Assembly: GCF_001689125.2 (NCBI RefSeq) | Contig: NZ_CP015405.2 | Coordinates: forward strand, 401,001-465,000 | From: Blautia pseudococcoides | GTDB taxonomy: Bacteria > Bacillota > Clostridia > Lachnospirales > Lachnospiraceae | Reading direction: 5' to 3' | DNA: 64,000 nt | Shown here: positions 37,119 to 43,720 of the stretch, piece after piece | Numbering within the stretch: the first letter of the stretch is position 1 | Layout: each line of letters begins with the position of its first letter | The notes under the pieces: generated by a model | What the model saw: only the letters and a program-made list of their open reading frames with translations | Databases searched by the model: none | What the model was told of the DNA's origin: nothing | Position numbers and translations under genes: made by a program

Positions 37119-38192
37119 ATGGAAGATATCAGAATAGGTATTGTGGGTCATGGGTTTATGGGACATGAGCATGAAAACATGCTGACAAAAATGGAGGGAT
37201 TCCGGGTGATAGGAATCTCCGACCTTGACCCAAAACAGTTAAAGGATGTAAAGGACGGCATCAAAAGATATGCGTCCAATGAGGAGCTGATGCAGGATCC
37301 GGAGGTCCAGGTGGTATTGATCGCTGCCAACAACAACCGGCATCACGATCTGGTCATTCAGGCAGCCAGAGCAGGAAAGGATATTATTTGTGAAAAACCT
37401 GTAGCCATGAATGTGGAGGAACTTGACCATATGGTCAGCGTGGTGAAGGAGTGCGGCGTCAGATTTACCGTACACCACCAGAGGCGGCTGGACAGGGATT
37501 TCCGCATTATGAAAGAAATCTATGATCAGAGGCAGTTAGGTGAGGTATATACATTAAAAAACAGCCTGTACGGCTTCAACGGCAACATGCACGACTGGCA
37601 TGTATACATCAGTGAGGGCGGCGGTATGCTTTACGACTGGGGCGTTCATCTCCTGGACCAGGTTCTGTGGATGATACAGGGCGCCAAAGTAAAGACTGTT
37701 TTTGCGGATCTGAGAAATATCATCAATTTCGAAGTGGATGACTATTTTAAGATCCTAATGAAATTAGACAACGGAATCACAGCAGAGGTGGAACTGGGCA
37801 CGTATTTTCTGACGGATAAAATGCATGAGAAATGGTTTGAGCGCCACTGGATCATGGGGGGAAATAAAGGCACCGCGTATGTGGACGGCTTTGAACCCCA
37901 GGGGAAGATCGTGCGGACCGCGCATCTGCTGAAAAACGTGGATGGAAAACGCACCATGACTGCAGCGGGTCCTACCCGTTCGTTTGGCCCGCCGGCAGAG
38001 GGTACTATTCTTACAGAGGATATCCCGGCGGTTTCCACCTGTCATGAAGATTACTTTGAAAACTATAAAAAAGCTTATTTCGGCCGGGAAGACTTTCTGG
38101 TGAAAATTCCGGAGACGAGAAGAGTCCTTGCGCTGATGGAAGCAGTGAGAGAATCCGCCCGGACAGGGGAATCCGTCAGATTTGAGTCTTGA
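37119..38192 (+). CDS. Second Gfo/Idh/MocA oxidoreductase
   Basis: A 357-residue enzyme with the nucleotide motif GHGFMG at residues 10-15, EKP at 92-94 and D173/H177 (LYDWGVHLLD) as active-site residues. It is clearly distinct in sequence from the first oxidoreductase of the operon. Paired with the second barrel, it could form a second oxidise-and-eliminate module or recycle 3-oxo-glucose to glucose. It is the last gene of the operon, with a strong hairpin at 38337. Confidence 0.83.
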   Translation: MEDIRIGIVGHGFMGHEHENMLTKMEGFRVIGISDLDPKQLKDVKDGIKRYASNEELMQDPEVQVVLIAANNNRHHDLVIQAARAGKDIICEKPVAMNVEELDHMVSVVKECGVRFTVHHQRRLDRDFRIMKEIYDQRQLGEVYTLKNSLYGFNGNMHDWHVYISEGGGMLYDWGVHLLDQVLWMIQGAKVKTVFADLRNIINFEVDDYFKILMKLDNGITAEVELGTYFLTDKMHEKWFERHWIMGGNKGTAYVDGFEPQGKIVRTAHLLKNVDGKRTMTAAGPTRSFGPPAEGTILTEDIPAVSTCHEDYFENYKKAYFGREDFLVKIPETRRVLALMEAVRESARTGESVRFES

Positions 38193-38336
38193 TAATTAAT
38201 GCTTTGGTTTAGGAAGGATAAACTTTGCTGACTATCAGAACAGAATAGATTCAGATATGGGTTTTTTGATTCGTTTTTATGAGAACTTACTGTTTGAAAA
38301 GAAGAATGAACTCAGAATCCGCGATACTATTTTAAA

Positions 38337-38380
38337 TGCCGGAGAACTGCAGATTGGCAGTCCTCCGGCACTGGTTTTAT
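38337..38380 (+). terminator. Shared terminator between convergent operons
   Basis: TGCCGGAGAACTGC (38337-38350) pairs with GCAGTCCTCCGGCA (38357-38370), one mismatch, followed by CTGGTTTTATT. The minus strand has TTTAAAAT after the stem, so it may also end the acetyltransferase transcript. Confidence 0.8.
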
Positions 38381-38997
38381 TATTCGTTTATCTCCCCGCC
38401 AATTTCAAAAAGACGGTCCTTAAAATAATATTTCTTATCCTCATCCGTGATCTCTTTGATCACTTTAGCCGGATTTCCCACAGCAACACAGTTGTCAGGG
38501 ATATCCTTTGTGACAACGCTTCCTGAGCCGATCACCACATTGCTTCCGATATGCACGCCCGGATTGATTACCACATTTCCGCCTACCCATACATTGTCGC
38601 CGATGGAAATTGCAATCCCATATTCCCAGCCTGAATTTCTTGTTTCCGGGTGAAGGGGGTGGCCCGCTGTGTAGAGGGAGACATTGGGGGCAAACATGAC
38701 ATTTTTGCCAATGGTCACTTTTGCCACATCTAAAATGATACAGTTGGCGTTGGCGAAGAAATTCTCGCCCACTTCTGTATTACGGCCGTAGTCAAAGTAG
38801 ATAGGCTGTTCCATCCATACGTTTTCGCCTGTCTTTCCCAGCAGCTCCTTTAATATAGAAACTCTTTTTTCTCCCTCAGAGGGACGGCACATATTAAAAT
38901 CATAGCACAGCTCTTTGGCCTGTGCCCGCTCTTTGGTAAGTTCGGCATCTGCCGGGTAATAGAGCATTTCTTTCAGCATACGTTCTTTTTGCGTCAT
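38380..38997 (-). CDS. Maltose/galactoside O-acetyltransferase (LacA/Maa type)
   Basis: A 205-residue enzyme. The N-terminal helical Mac domain (KERMLKEMLYYPADAELTKERAQAKELCYDFN) precedes hexapeptide repeats (NVMFAPNVSLYTAGHPLHPETRNSGWEYG, with the catalytic His in TAGHPL). The end IGSGSVVTKDIPDNCVAVGNPAKVI is typical. It uses acetyl-CoA to acetylate sugars, probably to detoxify non-metabolisable ones. It is three bases downstream of malQ in the same transcript. Confidence 0.9.
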   Translation of the reverse strand: MTQKERMLKEMLYYPADAELTKERAQAKELCYDFNMCRPSEGEKRVSILKELLGKTGENVWMEQPIYFDYGRNTEVGENFFANANCIILDVAKVTIGKNVMFAPNVSLYTAGHPLHPETRNSGWEYGIAISIGDNVWVGGNVVINPGVHIGSNVVIGSGSVVTKDIPDNCVAVGNPAKVIKEITDEDKKYYFKDRLFEIGGEINE

Positions 38998-39000
38998 AAT

Positions 39001-40491
39001 TTATTGCCTTTCATAAATTCTTGTGATTTTCTTTATCCGGTTTTGTAAGTCCTGTGAGAATTCACCCGGCAGAAGCCGCCATTTCCAATTTTGACCCAGT
39101 GTGGACGGGGTATTCATACGGCATTCATTTCCAAGACCCAGGTAATCCTGCATGGGGATCATGCACAGACGTGCGCTGCTCCCCATAACCCGGCAGATGA
39201 CTTCCCAGTACAAACTTCTGTCCGCAGTGGTGTAGTCATGCAGATAGTCCCGCAGCATTTCTTTCTCTTTCTCTGAGATATCCTGATACCATCCGTTTAA
39301 GGTGGCATTGTCATGGGTGCCTGTATAGACCACGGAATTGACAGGATAGTTGTGGGGAAGATAATCACTGGCGCATCCGGTGTCTCTGGTGTCAAAGGCA
39401 AATTCAAACACTTTCATGCCGGGAAATCCGCTTTCCCACACCATATGGCGGACAGTATCCGTCACATACCCTAAATCCTCCGCGATCACATCTTTCCAGC
39501 CCAGGACTTCCTTCATTCTGTTAAAAATTTCAATACCGGGACCTTTTTCCCAGTGACCGTTCCAGGCTGTGGTGTCCCCGTAAGGTATGGAGAAATACGC
39601 ATCAAATCCCCGGAAGTGGTCGATCCGCACCACATCATAGAGCCGGAAGGTGTAGGACAGCCGTTCCATCCACCAGGCAAACCCTGTGCTTCTGTGATAG
39701 TCCCAGCGGTACAGGGGATTGCCCCAGAGCTGCCCGTCCGCTGCAAACCCGTCCGGCGGACAGCCTGCCACAGCTATGGGGACATTATTTTCATCCAGCT
39801 GGAAGAGTTCGGGATGCGCCCAGGTATCTGCACTGTCATATGCCACATAGATGGGGATATCCCCGATGATCCGGATCCCCTTTTGTCCTGCATAGGATTT
39901 CAGCTTCTGCCACTGGCAGGTGAACTGAAACTGCATGTATTTGTAAAACTCAATATCAAAATACAGCTTTTCCCTGTAATAGTCCAGGGCAAACCCGAAG
40001 CGCTTTCGGATATCCTCCGGCCATTGATCCCAACATTTATCTCCGAAGAAATTCTTCACTGCCATGAAGAGCGCGTAGTCCTCCAGCCACCAGAAATTTT
40101 CGGAACAAAAGGCCGTAAAATCCGGGTTCTGTGTGATATTACTCCGCTCATATGCCATGCGGAGAAGTTTGAAGCGGGCCTTGTATATCTTTCCGTAGTC
40201 CACAGCCCTGGGATTTTGGCCGAAGTCGGCATCATCACATTCTTTTTGTGTGAGCACACCCTCCCGGACCAGCACTTCCAGGTCAATAAAATAAGGATTG
40301 CCCGCATAGGTGGAAAAAGACTGGTAAGGGGAATCCCCGTAGCTTGTGGGACCAAGAGGCAGGATCTGCCAGTATTTCTGCCCGGCAGATGCAAGCTGGT
40401 CCACAAAGGTATAGGCTTCTTTTGAAAAACAGCCGATTCCGCAGCCTGACGGAAGGCTGGATATGGGAAGTAAAATTCCGCTTTCTCTCAT
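39001..40491 (-). CDS. malQ: 4-alpha-glucanotransferase (amylomaltase)
   Basis: A 496-residue GH77 enzyme that transfers alpha-1,4-glucan segments between maltodextrins. Family motifs include the N-terminal RESGILLPISSLPS, FWQILPLGPTSYGDSPYQ-like text (here YWQILPLGPTSYGDSPYQS), VRIDHFRGF with the nucleophile Asp, and IAEDLGYVTDTV with the acid/base Glu. A further active-site segment is GTHDNATLNGWY. A TTTAGA-17-TATTAT promoter lies just upstream, separate from the alpha-glucosidase gene. Confidence 0.95.
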   Translation of the reverse strand: MRESGILLPISSLPSGCGIGCFSKEAYTFVDQLASAGQKYWQILPLGPTSYGDSPYQSFSTYAGNPYFIDLEVLVREGVLTQKECDDADFGQNPRAVDYGKIYKARFKLLRMAYERSNITQNPDFTAFCSENFWWLEDYALFMAVKNFFGDKCWDQWPEDIRKRFGFALDYYREKLYFDIEFYKYMQFQFTCQWQKLKSYAGQKGIRIIGDIPIYVAYDSADTWAHPELFQLDENNVPIAVAGCPPDGFAADGQLWGNPLYRWDYHRSTGFAWWMERLSYTFRLYDVVRIDHFRGFDAYFSIPYGDTTAWNGHWEKGPGIEIFNRMKEVLGWKDVIAEDLGYVTDTVRHMVWESGFPGMKVFEFAFDTRDTGCASDYLPHNYPVNSVVYTGTHDNATLNGWYQDISEKEKEMLRDYLHDYTTADRSLYWEVICRVMGSSARLCMIPMQDYLGLGNECRMNTPSTLGQNWKWRLLPGEFSQDLQNRIKKITRIYERQ

Positions 40492-40541
40492 TGGTAAAAC
40501 CCCCTGATCATATTCAACGCTGTTAGAGTGAGCCTGATAAT

Positions 40542-40570
40542 ATAATAGGCAGTTTGTGGCCCGCTCTAAA
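40542..40570 (-). promoter_or_regulatory. Promoter of malQ and the acetyltransferase gene
   Basis: On the minus strand TTTAGA (40570-40565), 17-base spacer, TATTAT (40547-40542), about 50 bases before the malQ start. Confidence 0.5.
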
Positions 40571-40613
40571 GCTTATGGGGCTATTTTATCATAGATACAG
40601 CGGAAATGGAAAT

Positions 40614-42287
40614 TTAATTCTCCAATTCCAGTACCAATACCTGGTAGCCGTGTAAGGTTATGGCATGATCTGCAAGGTTCATGTCCGGATAGTTGTTGAC
40701 CAGGACTTTTCTGCAGGCAGCAGGCAGTTCCACGGTCTGTTCCTCATTCTGGTAATTGCCCATAACAAGCAGAGTTTTGTCACCTTTGCGGAAGTAAGAC
40801 ATAAGGTTGTGACGTTCCTCAAGGTAGGGGATCAATTCTCCGTATACCACCGTTTCCTGATATTCCGGATTTTTTCTCAGAGCGATCAGTGCTTTATAGA
40901 AGGCGTAAACAGAGGTCTCGTCATGGATCTGGGACTCCACATTGATACTTTTGTAGTTGGAGTTGAGGATGAGCCAGGGCTTTCCTGTTGTAAATCCTGC
41001 GTTTTCGGAGCTGTTCCACTGCATAGGGGACCTGGCATTGTCACGGTTATAGGTAGCCATGATCTTCAGTGCCTCTTCCTCAGAGTAACCGGCTTCCAGT
41101 GCCACATGATACTGGTCAAGAGCGCTGATATCATCAACCTCCTCCAGAGGGATCACACCCAGGTTTTCCATGCCGATCTCCTGCCCCTGATAGATGAAGG
41201 GAAGGCCTTTGAGCATAAAGTACAGGGCAGCCAGCATTTTTTTACTGGTGTCACAGCAGTCGCCTTCCGGGATATAGTAGCTCACACCGCGGGGCTCGTC
41301 ATGGTTTTCAATGATGTTTGACAAAAATCCCATATCCCCCACACGCTTCTGGGAATGGAAGCAGCATTTTTTATAGTCGTCCGGTGTGATATGTCTGCAG
41401 TCATACCATCCTTTTTCGCTCTTGCCGAAAGAGGTTTCAGCAAAATCAAACATGGAGGAGAAGTAGCCATTGTCACCGATAAAATCAGGGATTTCCTCCT
41501 CTTTCTCGTTGAAGACTTCCCCAACCGTAAACGCGTCATGGGGATTGAAGGTGCGGTCGCGCATTTCACCCAGGAATTCACCTACGCCTGTGGCATCTTC
41601 CAGCATATTGTCAATAAGGCTCAGGCCGTCTGCACGGTCAACCGGGTAATCTTTATATGGAAGCTTTTTCTTGATATTGATAATTGCATCAATACGGAAG
41701 CCGCCGAGACCTTTGTCCAGCCACCAGTTGATATTTTTGTAAACTTCCTCCCGGACAGCCTCGTTTTCCCAGTTGAGGTCCGGCTGTTTTTTGTGGAACA
41801 GGTGCATATACTGCTTGTCCGGGCGGCCGGGAAGGGGTTCCCATACGGAGCCGCCGAAATAGCTTCTCCAGTTGCAGGGCAGTTCGCCTTCTTTTCTGTC
41901 CTCTATGTAGAAGAAATTGCCGTACTCCCCGTCCGGGTCAGCGCAGGCTTTCTGGAACCACTCATGTTCATCGGAACAGTGGTTTACCACCAGGTCCATA
42001 AGAATATACATGCCGCGTTTTTCTGCTTCTTTCAGCAGAAGGTCCATATCTTCCATGGTGCCGAAGGAGGGGTCTATCTTATAGTAATCTGAGATATCGT
42101 AACCCTGGTCTGCAAAGGGAGATGCGTAAATAGGGGAAATCCAGACAATGTCCACGCCCAGCTCCTTTAAATAGTCCAGTTTGCTGATGATGCCCGGCAG
42201 ATCACCGATGCCGTCCCCGTTGGAATCATAAAAACTTTTAGGATAAATCTGATATGCCACTTTGCCGTGCCACCATTTTCTTTGCAT
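40614..42287 (-). CDS. GH13 alpha-glucosidase / oligo-1,6-glucosidase
   Basis: A 557-residue cytoplasmic alpha-amylase-family enzyme of the subfamily 31 type. The (beta/alpha)8 barrel signatures are DLVVNHCSDEHEWF, GGFRIDAI with nucleophile D200, TVGEVF with acid/base E257, and IENHDEPR with the transition-state Asp. The QIYPKSFYDSNGDGIGDLPGI start is typical of oligo-1,6-glucosidases, sucrose isomerases and trehalose-6-phosphate hydrolases; which bond is preferred cannot be settled here. The malQ gene lies downstream with its own promoter. Confidence 0.9.
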   Translation of the reverse strand: MQRKWWHGKVAYQIYPKSFYDSNGDGIGDLPGIISKLDYLKELGVDIVWISPIYASPFADQGYDISDYYKIDPSFGTMEDMDLLLKEAEKRGMYILMDLVVNHCSDEHEWFQKACADPDGEYGNFFYIEDRKEGELPCNWRSYFGGSVWEPLPGRPDKQYMHLFHKKQPDLNWENEAVREEVYKNINWWLDKGLGGFRIDAIINIKKKLPYKDYPVDRADGLSLIDNMLEDATGVGEFLGEMRDRTFNPHDAFTVGEVFNEKEEEIPDFIGDNGYFSSMFDFAETSFGKSEKGWYDCRHITPDDYKKCCFHSQKRVGDMGFLSNIIENHDEPRGVSYYIPEGDCCDTSKKMLAALYFMLKGLPFIYQGQEIGMENLGVIPLEEVDDISALDQYHVALEAGYSEEEALKIMATYNRDNARSPMQWNSSENAGFTTGKPWLILNSNYKSINVESQIHDETSVYAFYKALIALRKNPEYQETVVYGELIPYLEERHNLMSYFRKGDKTLLVMGNYQNEEQTVELPAACRKVLVNNYPDMNLADHAITLHGYQVLVLELEN

Positions 42288-42352
42288 GTTATATATACCT
42301 CCGTCTGATTGGTTGATTTTGTGCGGTTATCTGTTTCCGCCTGACGAGGATA

Positions 42353-42382
42353 ATTATACTGACATTTGGCACGGTTTGTCCT
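42353..42382 (-). promoter_or_regulatory. Promoter of the GH13 gene
   Basis: On the minus strand AGGACA, 18-base spacer and a perfect TATAAT (42358-42353), about 65 bases before the start codon. The AraC regulator gene lies just upstream. Confidence 0.5.
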
Positions 42383-42409
42383 CCGAATATTTGATTAAAA
42401 ACTACGAAA

Positions 42410-43339
42410 TTATGACTTTTCACTGCGAAAGGTTTTTCTGTACTGCAGAGGGGTGGCGCCTGTCTTCTTTCGGAATTCTCTTAAAAAGTTCCCCAGATTG
42501 TTGAAGCCGCAGTCCAGGCAGATGTCCATGACCGGCAGGTCCGTGTCCTGCAGCCGGGTGATGGCCCGGCCGATACGATATTCGTTAATATATGTGATAG
42601 GTGTCCTTCCGATGGCTTTTTTAAAAAAACGGCAGAAATACTGCTCATTCATGCCCGCCTGCCGGGCCAGATCATGGATATAGAATTTTTCCTGGTAATG
42701 CTCATGAATGTAGGCCAAAGAGTTTTTAATGATTTCCACCCTGTAGTCATCTGTTTTCTCCTGGGTGGTCAGAAGCCCGGCACCGGCCAGGATCCCCAGA
42801 ATTTTCAGAAGCCCGGCCCGGATAAAGAGCTGGGAGGGCAGGTCTTCGGTCACAGTCTGTCCCTCTTTGGAAAGGTAGGAGCCGCTCTGATAAAATACAT
42901 TTACCATATCCAGGTACTCTTTTTTGACAGCAGTAAAAGCCGTATCCTTTGGAGTAAGGCACAGGGGGAAAAACAGTTTTCGCTTTAAAAGGGGCTGGAG
43001 GATACGGCTCTGGGCAATGTCATAATTGTCGAAACTCAAAATGCGGGGATGAAAGAGCACGGCAGATTCCAGGCAGGCGGATTTGGGCTGGATGGAGTGC
43101 AGTTCTCCTGCATTGATAAAATAGAAACATTCTTCCTGAATGGTGTAAGTCTCCATATTGACGTCCAGTGCAAATTCTCCCTTCATAAAATAAAGGATTT
43201 CCACCTCATCATGCCAGTGATGCTTTACCCCCTCCCATTTTGTAACCTCGAAAATTTCGTAGAGACCGCAGGGAAAAGAGGCTGTGCCATGGTCTTTTTG
43301 CTCCTTCAGATCTATGTCGGAATTGTCTGGAAGTTTCAT
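42410..43339 (-). CDS. AraC-family transcription regulator with cupin sensor
   Basis: A 309-residue regulator. The N-terminal cupin (about 20-110) includes HHWHDEVEILYFMKGEF, and the C-terminal AraC double HTH (about 205-305) includes LARQAGMNEQYFCRFFKKAIG and the second helix-turn-helix FNNLGNFLREFRKKTG. ATG 43339 is chosen because GCGGAGAAGAT precedes it; the upstream frame extension to 43390 has no ribosome site. It probably controls the starch/maltodextrin genes downstream on the same strand or the divergent GH3 gene. Confidence 0.87.
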   Translation of the reverse strand: MKLPDNSDIDLKEQKDHGTASFPCGLYEIFEVTKWEGVKHHWHDEVEILYFMKGEFALDVNMETYTIQEECFYFINAGELHSIQPKSACLESAVLFHPRILSFDNYDIAQSRILQPLLKRKLFFPLCLTPKDTAFTAVKKEYLDMVNVFYQSGSYLSKEGQTVTEDLPSQLFIRAGLLKILGILAGAGLLTTQEKTDDYRVEIIKNSLAYIHEHYQEKFYIHDLARQAGMNEQYFCRFFKKAIGRTPITYINEYRIGRAITRLQDTDLPVMDICLDCGFNNLGNFLREFRKKTGATPLQYRKTFRSEKS

Positions 43340-43484
43340 ATCTTCTCCGCCTTTCCTATTTGTTCTAAGAAAAAGCATAGCACAGAACATTTACAGCAAC
43401 AAGAAAAAACTTATAAAATATACTTGACCCTGACGGAAGGTCATAGTGTAGGGTAACGCGGCCGCCGTACGGGAGTATTTTCAG

Positions 43485-43617
43485 TGACGTTTTGACAGCT
43501 ATCAGGCGGGACCGCAGGCAGACGCGTTTGAGCGCGGGAATCCTGCCTGCAGCCCGCGGGAGCGTGCTTACAATTATTTACAGGTCAAAATCAGCCTAAT
43601 ATGTGTCAAAAACGTCA
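43485..43617. repeat. MITE-like inverted-repeat element
   Basis: Terminal inverted repeats TGACGTTTTGACA (43485-43497) and TGTCAAAAACGTCA (43604-43617) match except for one extra A. Inside is a second hairpin: GCAGGCAG (43514-43521) with CTGCCTGC (43543-43550), extended by GCGGG and CCCGC. The element is 133 bases, non-coding, and fills most of the 380-base gap between the AraC and GH3 genes. No clear target-site duplication was seen. Confidence 0.5.
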
Positions 43618-43619
43618 TA

Positions 43620-43648
43620 TTGTCTTTTAGCCGGAGCGCAGGTAAAAT
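43620..43648 (+). promoter_or_regulatory. Promoter of the GH3 gene
   Basis: TTGTCT at 43620-43625, 17-base spacer, TAAAAT at 43643-43648. It begins three bases after the inverted-repeat element ends. Confidence 0.5.
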
Positions 43649-43720
43649 GAAAAGAGAATGTAACTGTGAGTGGTATGGAACAGTTACAAAAGAATAAATC
43701 ATACGGATAGGAGAAGTACA

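Noticed and set aside
38257..38526. 89-codon plus-strand frame
   Set aside because: It runs through the strong terminator at 38337 and into the antisense of the acetyltransferase gene.
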